Origin: Zetaproteobacteria bacterium
Lineage (GTDB): Bacteria > Pseudomonadota > Zetaproteobacteria > Mariprofundales > Mariprofundaceae
Assembly (NCBI GenBank): GCA_002753275.1
Contig: PEAA01000014.1
Location: forward strand, 1 to 44,308
Direction: 5' to 3'
Length of the DNA stretch: 44,308 nt
Shown here: positions 7,632-16,727 of the stretch, one piece after another
Layout of the letters: each line of letters opens with the position of its first letter
Position numbering within the stretch: position 1 is the stretch's first letter
Notes under the pieces: generated by a model
Databases searched by the model: none
What the model was told of the DNA's origin: nothing
The model's input: the letters and a program-made list of their open reading frames with translations, nothing else
Position numbers and translations under genes: made by a program

Positions 7632-9536
7632 TTGACTGAAAACAACCAAAAACAGACGATGCGTTTTGAAACGGAGGTGACGCAACTGCTGAACCTGATG
7701 ATTCATTCGCTCTACTCCAACAAAGAAATTTTCTTGCGCGAACTGGTCTCCAACGCTTCGGATGCCGCTGACAAATTACGCTTTGAAGCTGCAACTGATG
7801 ATGCGCTTTACGGGGGTGACTCCGACCTGCATGTGCAGATTGATATCAATAAAGAGGCACGCACCATCACCATCACCGACAATGGTATTGGCATGAGCCG
7901 TGATGAAGTGATTGAAAACATCGGCACCATCGCCAAATCCGGCACCAAAGCCTTTGTGGAAAGTTTAAGTGGTGATTCGAAAAAAGATGCCCACTTGATT
8001 GGTCAATTCGGGGTTGGATTTTACTCCTCATTCCTGGTGGCTAATCGTGTCACACTCAACACCCGCCGTGCAGATATGGCTGAAGAGCATGGTGTAAGTT
8101 GGGCCTCTGCAGGCGATGGTGCATACACCATCGAAACCATTGCCCGCCCACAACGGGGCACCGAGATTATTCTACATCTTCGTGATGATGCCGATGAGTA
8201 TCTGGAAGATTACCGCATTAAGTCGATTATTCATAAGTATGCTGACCATATCCCCTTTCCGATTCGTATGCAGAGCATCATCGAAGCGGAAACCGATGAT
8301 GAAGGCAACGAAACCAAAGCCGCAGAAATTTCCATTGATACCGTCAACCAAGCTTCTGCGCTCTGGACACGCGCAAAATCAGAGCTGAGCGATGAAGAGT
8401 ATATCAACTTCTACAAACATGTTGGCCATGACTATGATGGACCGCTCTCATGGGTGCATCAAAAACTTGAAGGCAAATATGAGTACACATTGCTACTCTA
8501 CATCCCCAAACATGCCCCCTTTGACCTTTGGCAACAAGATGCCAAGCATGGTGTCAAACTCTATGTTCGCCGTGTATTTATCATGGAGGCCAACAACGAT
8601 CTCTTACCGCGCTACCTTCGTTTTGTTCGTGGCATTATGGATTCCAGTGATATTCCACTGAATGTCTCACGCGAAATTCTGCAAAAGAACCCCGCGATTG
8701 ATGCGATGAAAAAAGGGGCGACCAAGCGTATTCTGGGGCAACTTGCCGATTTAGCCAAAGAAAAAGCCGAAGACTTCACAACATTCTGGAATGAATTTGG
8801 TAACTGCTTAAAAGAGGGAATCATCGAAGATTTCAGCAACAAAGCTGCGATTGCCAAACTGCTCCGTTTTGCTTCAACAGAAACTGACACACAGTCCGCC
8901 TCCCTAGAAGATTATGTTGCACGCATGAAAGAGGGGCAAGATACCATCTATTACATCACCGCAGAGAGCCTTGCTGCGGCTAAACATAGCCCACACCTTG
9001 AAGTGTTTCGCAAAAAGGGGATTGAAGTGCTACTCATGCACGACCGTGTTGACGAGTGGTTGACGCAACACCTGCATGATTTTGATGGCAAAAAATTGCA
9101 ATCGATCGCCAAGGGAGAACTTGACCTCTCCAATATCGGTGATGAAGAGGACAAAGCCAAAATGGAAGAGGCGGCCAAAGCGGCTGAACCGGTCATTGAA
9201 AAGGTGAAAAAAGCCTTGGGTGATAAAGTCAAAGATGTGCGTAGCACACATCGTTTGACCGATTCACCGGCATGTTTGGTCTCCGATCAATTTGACATGG
9301 GTGGAAACCTTGAGCGCATTCTCAAGCAAGCCGGACAAGAGGTGCCCACCAGCAAGCCCATTCTGGAACTTAACCCTGAACATGCCTTGATTTTAAAAAT
9401 CGCCAACATCGATGATGAGGCGACCCTTGAAAATTGGGCAAACTTGCTGCTTGATCAGGCGATCTTGGCAGAAGGGGCGCTGCCTGAAGATCCTGCGGGC
9501 TTTGTGCAACGAATCAATCAAATGTTGGCCCATTAG
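7632..9536 (+). CDS. htpG: Chaperone HtpG (bacterial Hsp90)
   Basis: 634 aa, standard bacterial Hsp90 length. A homodimeric cytosolic ATP-dependent chaperone. The GHKL ATPase domain is intact: NKEIFLRELVSNASDAADKL near 30-50, DNGIGMSRDEVIENIGTIAKSGT near 84-106, and GQFGVGFYSSF near 120-130. The middle domain keeps the client and gamma-phosphate region with NVSREILQ, and the C-terminal dimerisation domain is complete. The start is TTG at 7632, supported by AAGGAG seven bases upstream; the next ATG is nine codons in. It sits behind a near-consensus heat-shock promoter and ends at a bidirectional terminator, so it is monocistronic and heat-regulated by inference. Confidence 0.98.
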   Translation: MTENNQKQTMRFETEVTQLLNLMIHSLYSNKEIFLRELVSNASDAADKLRFEAATDDALYGGDSDLHVQIDINKEARTITITDNGIGMSRDEVIENIGTIAKSGTKAFVESLSGDSKKDAHLIGQFGVGFYSSFLVANRVTLNTRRADMAEEHGVSWASAGDGAYTIETIARPQRGTEIILHLRDDADEYLEDYRIKSIIHKYADHIPFPIRMQSIIEAETDDEGNETKAAEISIDTVNQASALWTRAKSELSDEEYINFYKHVGHDYDGPLSWVHQKLEGKYEYTLLLYIPKHAPFDLWQQDAKHGVKLYVRRVFIMEANNDLLPRYLRFVRGIMDSSDIPLNVSREILQKNPAIDAMKKGATKRILGQLADLAKEKAEDFTTFWNEFGNCLKEGIIEDFSNKAAIAKLLRFASTETDTQSASLEDYVARMKEGQDTIYYITAESLAAAKHSPHLEVFRKKGIEVLLMHDRVDEWLTQHLHDFDGKKLQSIAKGELDLSNIGDEEDKAKMEEAAKAAEPVIEKVKKALGDKVKDVRSTHRLTDSPACLVSDQFDMGGNLERILKQAGQEVPTSKPILELNPEHALILKIANIDDEATLENWANLLLDQAILAEGALPEDPAGFVQRINQMLAH

Positions 9537-9563
9537 CCCATGCGTTAATTTGCCATGCAAGAC

Positions 9564-9592
9564 AAAAAAGGAGGCCATTGGCCTCCTTTTTT
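9564..9592. terminator. Bidirectional Rho-independent terminator between htpG and the convergent TPR gene
   Basis: A perfect 13-bp stem, AAAAAAGGAGGCC against GGCCTCCTTTTTT, with a 3-base loop. The A and T tracts flank it on both sides so it works in either direction. It lies 27 bases after htpG and 33 bases after the end of the minus-strand TPR gene. Confidence 0.92.
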
Positions 9593-9625
9593 ATAATCAC
9601 CACCCAAATCTATCCATGCAAGAAA

Positions 9626-10273
9626 CTAATCCTCAAATCTCAATAGCGCATTGAGTTCATCTATTTTTTGCATCGTTAATAGATGCTTTGGATTTAAAAG
9701 ATGGGCTTGTTTATAGGCATTCAATGCCTCTTCAACATTTTCTTCAAAACGATAAATATTGCCCAGATGATAATAGAATCCAGCGGTATTTGATTGCAAT
9801 TGCACAGCCTGCAACAACGGTTCTTTCGCATTGATATAGATTGAACACAAGGTTGGGTCATAACCCACCGTTGACTCCATCGCATTGTAGGCATCAATAA
9901 AATCAACCTTCAAATCAATCGCATGGCGATAGTGCGCAATCGCTTGCTCAAAATTACCCTGCTCATATTGGATCCCCCCTTGCGTAAAGGGAATGCGATA
10001 ACCATGCGGATATTTTTCTGCCAACTGCTGCGCTTGCAAATAGGCGAGCTCTTTTTCACCCCGCAAAAAGGTCATTTGAACTTCCCTTAACCCCTGCTCC
10101 ACCGCATTGGAATCAATGATCATCAACAACGCTTGCAGCGCCTTCCTGTGATCGGGTTGTTGAAAAAGAATCTCATACAATCGCGCTTTGGCCTCGCCTT
10201 TATCACCGCGTTGCGACAATGCCTTGGCCTCATTCAATTTTTCAGCAACCATCTCTTGCGTTAATTTTTTCAT
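9626..10273 (-). CDS. TPR-repeat protein, paralogue of the N-terminal part of the TPR-sulfotransferase
   Basis: 215 aa with no signal peptide or membrane segment. It is made of tetratricopeptide-like helices: GNFEQAIAHYRHAIDLK followed by DFIDAYNAM, and near the C-terminus NVEEALNAYKQAHLLNPKHL. Line by line it parallels residues 1-130 of the protein at 129-1850: both have a short N-terminal helical repeat, then QGLREV near 55-65, QGGI, and an AI-L-DF-AYNAM block. It lacks any sulfotransferase domain. ATG 10273 has an AAAGGTGG ribosome-binding site. It follows sucB by 31 bases on the same strand, so it is probably cotranscribed. A protein-protein interaction role is likely; no specific partner is known. 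Confidence 0.8.
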   Translation of the reverse strand: MKKLTQEMVAEKLNEAKALSQRGDKGEAKARLYEILFQQPDHRKALQALLMIIDSNAVEQGLREVQMTFLRGEKELAYLQAQQLAEKYPHGYRIPFTQGGIQYEQGNFEQAIAHYRHAIDLKVDFIDAYNAMESTVGYDPTLCSIYINAKEPLLQAVQLQSNTAGFYYHLGNIYRFEENVEEALNAYKQAHLLNPKHLLTMQKIDELNALLRFED

Positions 10274-10304
10274 GCAACCACCTTTACAATTTTATATAAA
10301 TTTA

Positions 10305-11447
10305 TCATAGCTCTAACAGATCAATGGCGGGATTTTCCAGCCACTCCTTGACTGCAACCAGAAATTGCACGGCATCTTTTCCATCGATCAAGCGATGGTC
10401 ATAGGTGAGTGCCAAATACATCATCGGCCGAATCACCATCGCATCATTCTCAACCACCACCCGTTTTTGAATGGTGTGCATCCCTAAAATGGCACTTTGC
10501 GGCGGATTAAGAATCGGCGTGGAGAGAAGCGAGCCAAAGACGCCACCATTGGTGATAGAAAAAGTTCCCCCTTGCATATCATCAGGCATTAAATCACCAC
10601 TGCGGGCACGGCTAGCCAAGTCAACAACGCCCTGCTCAATTTGCGCCAAACTCATCAAGCCAACATCACGAAGCACCGGAACCACCAACCCTTTTTCGGT
10701 CGAAACCGCCACGCCCACATCCATATAGTTATGATAAATCACATCATCACCCTCAATATGCGCATTGACCACGGGGAACTTGCTCGCAGCATACACGACG
10801 GCTTTCACAAAGAACGACATAAATCCCAACGAGGCATCATGTTTCTCTTTAAAGGGCGCTTTGTAGCGACTGCGTAACTGCATCACCGACTCTAAATTGA
10901 CCTCATTAAAAGTGGTCAGCATCGCGGCGCTGTTTTGTGCTGATTTAAGGTGGGAGGCGATTTTTTTACGCAGGCGCGTCATCGGCACCCGTTTCTCGAT
11001 ACGCCCTGATGTCGCCAGCGGCACACGCTGATCTTGAGCCCCCAAATGCTGCGTCTCAACCTGCGTATGCACATCGTTATCTTCCACTGCTACGGAAACT
11101 TTTTTCACATCATCGTGAAGCTGTGAAGCCGCAGGCTCAACCGAAAAGGCACTGGTTGTATCCACGCTCGCCACCGCTTTTGCAACCGATGCAAACCCTT
11201 GGACCGCTGCAGTCTCAATGTGGCCAATCACCTCTTGGGGAGCTACCAAGGCTTCCGCCTCTTTCAACACATTGGTCAACACCCCTGCATGAATCGCGGT
11301 AATTTCCATGGTGATTTTATCACTCTCAATCTCCGCCAAAACATCATCAACTTCAACAGAATCACCCACCTCTTTGTGCCAACCCACCAATGTTGCTTCG
11401 CTTTCAGACTCACCCAAACTTGGAACTGTTATCTCGATCAATGCCAT
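10305..11447 (-). CDS. sucB: Dihydrolipoyl succinyltransferase-like E2 (2-oxoglutarate dehydrogenase), lacking a visible E3-binding domain
   Basis: 380 aa. An N-terminal lipoyl domain (residues 1-78) carries the lipoylated Lys in [11 protein letters not shown]. The C-terminal catalytic domain (about 150-380) is very SucB-like: [56 protein letters not shown] and the active-site DHRLIDGK. It should transfer succinyl from lipoate to CoA in the TCA cycle. Between the domains, residues 79-148 are an Ala/Val/Asp-rich linker in which I cannot find the peripheral subunit-binding domain (normally a short block with RLA..GVDL and GTG..GRI..DV). No sucA or lpd is adjacent; the neighbours are gmk upstream and a TPR gene downstream. 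ATG 11447 has an AAGGGATG site. Confidence 0.88.
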   Translation of the reverse strand: MALIEITVPSLGESESEATLVGWHKEVGDSVEVDDVLAEIESDKITMEITAIHAGVLTNVLKEAEALVAPQEVIGHIETAAVQGFASVAKAVASVDTTSAFSVEPAASQLHDDVKKVSVAVEDNDVHTQVETQHLGAQDQRVPLATSGRIEKRVPMTRLRKKIASHLKSAQNSAAMLTTFNEVNLESVMQLRSRYKAPFKEKHDASLGFMSFFVKAVVYAASKFPVVNAHIEGDDVIYHNYMDVGVAVSTEKGLVVPVLRDVGLMSLAQIEQGVVDLASRARSGDLMPDDMQGGTFSITNGGVFGSLLSTPILNPPQSAILGMHTIQKRVVVENDAMVIRPMMYLALTYDHRLIDGKDAVQFLVAVKEWLENPAIDLLEL

Positions 11448-11468
11448 TATTTCATCCCTTAACCTTTG

Positions 11469-12023
11469 CTATTTTTGGGTAAAAATGGCCTTCAGTTCGG
11501 CCAATGATTGTGCAAAATCCTCATTTACAATTTGATATTCCGCTTTGTGCGCATGCGCCATCTCTTGTTCGGCCGCTTCAACACGCCGCATAATCACTGC
11601 GTCACTGTCTTGCCCCCTTTTGGTTAAACGCTCACGCAAGGCCTCAATAGAAGGAGGCAAAATAAAAATACGCACGGCATCACCCATGCGAGAAGCCACT
11701 TGATCGGCACCCTGCCAATCGATCTCCAGCAACACATCATGCCCCGCTTGCAACTGCGATTGAATATCCGCGGCGCGTGTTCCATAAGCATTGCCATGCA
11801 CATTGGCCCATTCAAGAAAAGCCCCTTGCCGCTGCGCCAACGCAAACGCTTCTGGCGTTAAAAAATGGTACTCCCGCCCATCCATTTCCCCAGGTCTTGG
11901 TGCCCGGGTTGTTGAAGAGATACTCAGGACAACATGGGGTAAATCTTTTAATAACGCAGCGCATAAACTCGATTTCCCAGCTCCAGAAGGGCCAGAAACA
12001 ATAAACAGACGGCCATGACTCAT
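11469..12023 (-). CDS. gmk: Guanylate kinase
   Basis: 184 aa, at the short end for the family. Phosphorylates GMP to GDP with ATP. The P-loop GPSGAGKSS is near residues 11-19. The GMP-binding signature is [18 protein letters not shown] near 38-55, with [16 protein letters not shown] following and the lid-region R..KRG in the second half. The shortness comes from a compact C-terminus, not a missing motif. It overlaps the ferredoxin gene by ATGA and precedes sucB by 21 bases, so it sits inside the minus-strand run. Confidence 0.97.
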   Translation of the reverse strand: MSHGRLFIVSGPSGAGKSSLCAALLKDLPHVVLSISSTTRAPRPGEMDGREYHFLTPEAFALAQRQGAFLEWANVHGNAYGTRAADIQSQLQAGHDVLLEIDWQGADQVASRMGDAVRIFILPPSIEALRERLTKRGQDSDAVIMRRVEAAEQEMAHAHKAEYQIVNEDFAQSLAELKAIFTQK

Positions 12024-12274
12024 GCGATCCCCTGGGTTAAGCGTTGATACTTTTGCTGCAACTGTTCGGCGGATTCCCGATGGTTTTCATCCTGAGGAAT
12101 ACAGTCTACAGGGCAGATCAACTGACACTGAGGAAGGTCGAAATGACCGACACACTCGGTACACAAATCAGGGTTAATCTCATAAATTTCAGCCCCCTCA
12201 AAAATCGCCTCATTGGGGCACTCCGGCTCACAGACAGCACAATTGATGCAATCCTCGGTTATCATTAACGACAT
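12020..12274 (-). CDS. YfhL-type 2[4Fe-4S] ferredoxin
   Basis: 84 aa. The first cluster motif is C9-x2-C12-x2-C15-x3-C19-P. The second is C38-x2-C41-x8-C50-x3-C54-P, where the eight-residue insertion between the second and third cysteines is the mark of the Alvin/YfhL ferredoxin class with very low-potential clusters. An extra Cys58 follows. It is a cytoplasmic electron carrier; its partners are unknown. It overlaps the symporter gene by 10 bases and gmk by 4 bases. Confidence 0.93.
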   Translation of the reverse strand: MSLMITEDCINCAVCEPECPNEAIFEGAEIYEINPDLCTECVGHFDLPQCQLICPVDCIPQDENHRESAEQLQQKYQRLTQGIA

Positions 12275-13710
12275 CGTTCTCTCTCCAACGCTCCACTGCG
12301 TAACTTTTGCAAATAATCTTTTAAGGCGAAAGCAACTTTACCTTGTAACAAGTAAAGTGCGATCAAATTGGGAAACGCCATCGATAAAAACAACAGATCA
12401 CTCAAATTCAAGATATTGGCCGCACTCACCAATGAGCTCAACAAAATGACCAAGAGAAAAATCAAGCGATAGAGCATCGAAAAGCGTTCACCAAAAACAT
12501 AAGTCCAGCAACGCTCACCATAATAAGACCATGAGATCATGGTGCTATAGGCAAACAGCACAACGGAGAGGGTTAAGATCATTGGAAACCATGAAATAAC
12601 CGTGCCAAACGCTGCCGCAGTCAGTGCGGCACCCTTCGATTCAGCGACCAACCCAGCATACTCAGGAGCATTATAGACACCGGTCATCACAATCACCAAC
12701 GCCGTCATTGTACAAATAATGATGGTATCAATAAAAGGCTCATAAAGTGCCACCAGCCCTTGCCGCACCGGATATTTCACTGCCGCGGTAGAGTGAACAA
12801 TGGCTGCCGAACCAATCCCTGCTTCACTCGAAAAGGCAGCCCGTTTAAACCCTTGCACAATCACCCCGACCACACCTCCCGCAACAGCCGTGGGTGCAAA
12901 TGCCTCATGAACAATCAAAGCAAGCGTTTCAGGAATCATTTCGATATGCATCATAATAATCCATAAACATGCAACGAGATAGATAAAGACCATCGTCGGC
13001 ACAATCGCCTCGGCCGCATGGGCAATCCGTTGAATTCCACCAATAATAACCACGCCCACAGCCACAACCATCATGAGGCCAAAGAGCCATGGCATCTCAA
13101 CCAAGAGTGGTACCTCCGTTTGAAGCGCGCCTAAAACCTGGCTAACTTGAAAGGCATTGCCACCACCCAACGCACCTCCCACACAAAGGATTGCAAACAA
13201 GATTGCCAAAACCCTCCCTGTTTTTGCCATGCCTCGCTCAGCGAAGCCTTTGGAAAGATATTGCATCGCACCGCCCATTATACGGCCATCGGAACGCACT
13301 TCACGATACATTTGCGCCAAAGTGACCTCTGTAAACTTGGTGGTCATGCCCAAGAAACCCGCGACAATCATCCAAAAGGTTGCACCAGGGCCACCAATCC
13401 CAATGGCAATGGCGACACCGGCGATATTCCCCAAGCCAACCGTGGCTGATAAAGCCGTGGTTAATGCCTGAAACGACGAGACTTCACCTTGATCACTGGG
13501 AGAGCTGTAACGCCCGCGCAAAATATCATACGCATGGCCCATCATACGCACATTGATAAAACCAAAACGGAGCGTGAGATAAGTGGAGCCGAGCACCAAC
13601 CAAGCAACAATAAATGGAAACGCACCTTCGCCAGGGAAGAGATCGAAAAAAATCACCGAGGCCAAATATCCATTTAATGTCTCGAACCAACCATTCATTG
13701 TCGTCTGCAC
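12265..13710 (-). CDS. Sodium:alanine/amino-acid symporter, AGCS family
   Basis: 481 aa, typical for the alanine-or-glycine:cation symporter family of inner-membrane transporters, with about ten to twelve membrane helices. Characteristic sequence includes GLGNIAGVAIAIGIGGPGA and then TKFTEVTLAQMYRE, and later FSSEAGIGSAAIVHS. It probably imports alanine or glycine with sodium; the exact substrate cannot be read. The GTG at 13710 has AAGGAA only two bases before it, whereas ATG 13698 is about fourteen bases from the same site, so the start is ambiguous by four codons. It follows pgi by 60 bases and overlaps the ferredoxin gene. Confidence 0.9.
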   Translation of the reverse strand: MQTTMNGWFETLNGYLASVIFFDLFPGEGAFPFIVAWLVLGSTYLTLRFGFINVRMMGHAYDILRGRYSSPSDQGEVSSFQALTTALSATVGLGNIAGVAIAIGIGGPGATFWMIVAGFLGMTTKFTEVTLAQMYREVRSDGRIMGGAMQYLSKGFAERGMAKTGRVLAILFAILCVGGALGGGNAFQVSQVLGALQTEVPLLVEMPWLFGLMMVVAVGVVIIGGIQRIAHAAEAIVPTMVFIYLVACLWIIMMHIEMIPETLALIVHEAFAPTAVAGGVVGVIVQGFKRAAFSSEAGIGSAAIVHSTAAVKYPVRQGLVALYEPFIDTIIICTMTALVIVMTGVYNAPEYAGLVAESKGAALTAAAFGTVISWFPMILTLSVVLFAYSTMISWSYYGERCWTYVFGERFSMLYRLIFLLVILLSSLVSAANILNLSDLLFLSMAFPNLIALYLLQGKVAFALKDYLQKLRSGALERERCR

Positions 13711-13770
13711 ACTTCCTTTTGATCAAAGATATTCAACGCACCACCATTGAGCGGTGCCTGCATAACAGCA

Positions 13771-15417
13771 TCAATCACAACGGTAATGACGATAATAGTG
13801 AATTAAACCATTGGTTGAGCCATCATGACTGGTGACATCATCCTGACCTGAAAGTTCGGGAAGAATCTTACTCGCCAACTGTTTCCCCAGCTCTACGCCC
13901 CATTGATCAAACGCATTGATACGCCAAATAACACTCTGCACAAAAATTTTATGTTCGTAGAGCGCAATAAGCGAACCGAGCAACGAAGGGGTCAGTTTAG
14001 GAAACACGATGGAGTTGGTCGGCTTATTGCCAGGAAACACTTTATGCGCAACAAGATGGGCAATCTCAATATCATCAACCCCTTGCTGTTGCAACTCTGT
14101 CCGCGCCTCTTCCGCCGTTTTCCCACGCATTAACGCTTCCGTTTGCGCAAAGAAGTTCGACATCAGCATCGCATGATGATCCCCGACAGGGTTATGGGTC
14201 TGCATCGGCGCGATAAAATCGGCAGGGATCATTTTCGTTCCCTGATGGATCAATTGATAAAACGCATGTTGGCCATTGGTCCCGGGCTCCCCCCAGATGA
14301 CACCACCTGTTTGATAATCAACCACTTCGCCATCATCATCAATACGCTTGCCATTGCTCTCCATATCACCCTGTTGCAGATAGGCGGAGAAACGCTGCAT
14401 ATATTGATCATAGGGTAAAATGGCTTGGCTCTGTGCACCAAAAAAGTTGTTATACCAAACGCCCAGCATCGCCAAAATAACCGGTGCATTCTCTTCCAGC
14501 GGAGCATGTTTGAAATGCTCGTCCATGCTATAAGCTCCCGTTAAAAGGGCTTCAAAATGGTCCATGCCCAAATAGAGTGCAATCGAGAGCCCGACCGCAC
14601 TCCAAAGGGAATAACGCCCACCGACCCAATCCCAGAACGCAAACATTTGCGCAGTATCAATACCAAAATCGTGCACCGCTTTTGCATGGGTAGAGACCGC
14701 CACAAAGTGCTTAGCCACGCCCTCTTTGGTGCCGCCACGCGTTAAAAACCAATCCCGCGCAGTACGGGCATTGGTTAAGGTCTCTTGCGTGGTAAATGTT
14801 TTTGAGACGACCACAAACAGCGTTGTCTCGCGGTGAAGCCCTTTAAGCGTCTCGACAATATGGGTACCATCAACATTGGAGACAAAATGAACCTTCAAAT
14901 CATCACGGGCGTAAGGCTTGAGCGCATGGCAAACCATCGCAGGACCCAAATCAGAACCGCCAATACCAATATTGACAATATCCGTAATTCGCTTACCCGT
15001 GCTACCCACCCATTCACCACTGCGAACTTGGTCCACAAATGTCCGCATCTGCTGCAACACTTCTCCAATCGCTGGCATCACATCATGACCATCGACAAAA
15101 ACGGGGCGCCCCGAACGATTACGCAGCGCCGTATGAAGTACCGCGCGTTTTTCAGTATGGTTCACCTTTGCGCCTGAGAACATTTGCTCAATATGCGTGG
15201 CCAAATCTGATTCACGGGCAAGATCAAAGAGCCGTGACATGGTCTCTTCATTGATGATATTCTTTGAATAATCGATCAACAGATCCTTTGTTTGGAGCGA
15301 AAACCTCTGAAAACGATCTCGATCTTCGGCAAAAAGATCTCGCATATGGACGCTCTGCATCGTTGCATAATGACGCTGCAGCGCCATCCACGATGACTTT
15401 TTCATAACCTGTGACAT
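13771..15417 (-). CDS. pgi: Glucose-6-phosphate isomerase
   Basis: 548 aa from ATG 15417, close to the usual 549-residue form. Interconverts glucose-6-phosphate and fructose-6-phosphate in the cytoplasm. Both family signatures are present: [14 protein letters not shown] in the first half and [13 protein letters not shown] near the C-terminus, plus GIGGSDLGP in the sugar-phosphate loop and [12 protein letters not shown]. An in-frame GTG at 15438 extends it by seven residues. However, the GGAGG ribosome-binding site lies inside that extension, four bases before ATG 15417, so the shorter start is preferred. First gene of the minus-strand run and divergent from the Trm112/LPS locus. Confidence 0.97.
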   Translation of the reverse strand: MSQVMKKSSWMALQRHYATMQSVHMRDLFAEDRDRFQRFSLQTKDLLIDYSKNIINEETMSRLFDLARESDLATHIEQMFSGAKVNHTEKRAVLHTALRNRSGRPVFVDGHDVMPAIGEVLQQMRTFVDQVRSGEWVGSTGKRITDIVNIGIGGSDLGPAMVCHALKPYARDDLKVHFVSNVDGTHIVETLKGLHRETTLFVVVSKTFTTQETLTNARTARDWFLTRGGTKEGVAKHFVAVSTHAKAVHDFGIDTAQMFAFWDWVGGRYSLWSAVGLSIALYLGMDHFEALLTGAYSMDEHFKHAPLEENAPVILAMLGVWYNNFFGAQSQAILPYDQYMQRFSAYLQQGDMESNGKRIDDDGEVVDYQTGGVIWGEPGTNGQHAFYQLIHQGTKMIPADFIAPMQTHNPVGDHHAMLMSNFFAQTEALMRGKTAEEARTELQQQGVDDIEIAHLVAHKVFPGNKPTNSIVFPKLTPSLLGSLIALYEHKIFVQSVIWRINAFDQWGVELGKQLASKILPELSGQDDVTSHDGSTNGLIHYYRHYRCD

Positions 15418-15555
15418 AGCCCCTCCACAATGAGCCACAATCTAAGCATAAATGGATCAAAACGACAACACACCGCATGAAACACATACCTATCAATTTG
15501 AACATCGTCATAAAATTATGCACAAGGAAAATGTCACCTTAATTCCCCAAGCAAT

Positions 15556-15583
15556 TTGTCAAATGGAGCAAGATCCCTACAAT
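15556..15583 (+). promoter_or_regulatory. Sigma70-type promoter of the surface-glycolipid locus
   Basis: TTGTCA at 15556-15561 and TACAAT at 15578-15583 with a 16-base spacer; each hexamer differs from consensus at one base. Transcription would start near 15590, giving a leader of about 25 bases to the Trm112-like gene. It is the only strong promoter I can see before the 20-kb run of overlapping genes. Confidence 0.65.
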
Positions 15584-15615
15584 ATCGAAAATTCTCAGAC
15601 AACGAGGTTCCACCC

Positions 15616-15786
15616 ATGATTGATCAAGCCCTACTTGAAATCCTTGCTTGCCCAAAATGCAAAGGAAAAATTCACTACAATGATGGCAAAAACGGGCTAA
15701 TTTGTGATGCGTGTCAGCTCGAGTACCCTGTGCGTGATGATATTCCCGTCATGCTCATTGATGAGGCAAAATCCTTAGCTGCATAA
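15616..15786 (+). CDS. Trm112-family zinc-ribbon protein (UPF0434/YcaR-like)
   Basis: 56 aa. MIDQALLEILACPKCKGKI, then CDACQLEYPVRDDIPVML: the two CxxC pairs and the YPV.D.IP ending are the full signature of the bacterial Trm112 family. In archaea and eukaryotes Trm112 is an obligate partner that stabilises SAM methyltransferases; the bacterial role is less certain. In enterobacteria the homologue sits among lipid A/KDO genes, and here it leads an LPS locus. ATG 15616 with GAGG upstream is chosen because a longer in-frame TTG start at 15556 falls on the promoter's -35 box. Confidence 0.92.
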   Translation: MIDQALLEILACPKCKGKIHYNDGKNGLICDACQLEYPVRDDIPVMLIDEAKSLAA

Positions 15787-15794
15787 CGCTTCCC

Positions 15795-16727
15795 TTGATT
15801 GAATCGATCGCCAACATTGGCATTCGCACACTTTTTTGGCTCATCCGCCTGATTCCCGTGCGCCTCGCAGGAGCCATGGGTGCGTTACTTGGTAATATAT
15901 TATTCTATTTCGCCAAGCGTCATCGCAACATCGCTTTAAAGAATTTACAGCGCATCTATCCAAAAAAGAGTGCGCAAGAACGGCGGAAAATTGCCACGGC
16001 CTCATTCACTGAACTTGGCCGCTCCATTTTTGAACTGCCACATGTTTTTCTTCGCCCCAAAGACTTCCTTCTCTCACGCATTCAAGTCGAAGGTGGTGAA
16101 TCTTTTCGTCTGGCGATGCAAGAGGGCAAGGGTGTTTTTATTGCAGGCTGTCATTTGGGCAACTGGGAGATTGCTGGGCTAATCATCTCCATGCTCGGCT
16201 ACCCGATCCATATGATTTACCGCCCTATTAAACAACGCAGCATTGAGACCTATTTACGCACCTTGCGTGAACGCTTTGGTTCAACGATGCATTCCCGTCT
16301 TGATGATGGCATCCGTTGGCTCCCCCAAGTGCTCAAACAGGGAGAAGCTGTGTTGGTTGTTGTTGATCAACACATGTCACAAGGCGTTCAAGTTCCTTTT
16401 TTGGGCCATCTTAGCAACACCACAGCACTCCCAGCACCATTTATTCTCAAGAAAAACACCCCGACTTTTGGCATTGCGATTGAGCGTATAGGTCGGGGGT
16501 TTCACTTTCGCGTCAAACTTTGGCCTATCTCGCCACCAACCTCAACAAGCACAGAAAAGAAAGAGAACCAATCCGCAATCATGAAAACGATTTGCAGCAG
16601 TTTTGACCCGATCATTCATGCCCATCCTGAGCAGTGGCTCTGGTTGCACCGCCGCTGGCTTATTCTCGACGAAGGTTTCGTCAAAGATGACTACGCAGAG
16701 GATACGAATATTCATGGCGCATCATAA
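15795..16727 (+). CDS. lpxL: Lipid A late acyltransferase, LpxL/HtrB family
   Basis: 310 aa. An inner-membrane enzyme that adds a secondary acyl chain to KDO2-lipid A from acyl-ACP. An N-terminal membrane helix spans roughly residues 8-40 and is followed by the RHRNIALKNLQRIYP segment of the family. The catalytic HxxxxE dyad is in GCHLGNWE (H120, E125), and VVDQHMSQGVQVPFLG is the usual second conserved block. The reading frame opens with TTG at 15795, eight bases after the Trm112 stop, with no clear ribosome-binding site, so the exact N-terminus is uncertain. Whether it is LpxL or LpxM in specificity cannot be said. It overlaps the next gene by 14 bases. Confidence 0.92.
   Translation: MIESIANIGIRTLFWLIRLIPVRLAGAMGALLGNILFYFAKRHRNIALKNLQRIYPKKSAQERRKIATASFTELGRSIFELPHVFLRPKDFLLSRIQVEGGESFRLAMQEGKGVFIAGCHLGNWEIAGLIISMLGYPIHMIYRPIKQRSIETYLRTLRERFGSTMHSRLDDGIRWLPQVLKQGEAVLVVVDQHMSQGVQVPFLGHLSNTTALPAPFILKKNTPTFGIAIERIGRGFHFRVKLWPISPPTSTSTEKKENQSAIMKTICSSFDPIIHAHPEQWLWLHRRWLILDEGFVKDDYAEDTNIHGAS

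Noticed and set aside
15248-15523. 91-codon minus-strand open frame at the pgi 5' end
   Set aside because: Overlaps pgi and its promoter region in another frame, with no family features.
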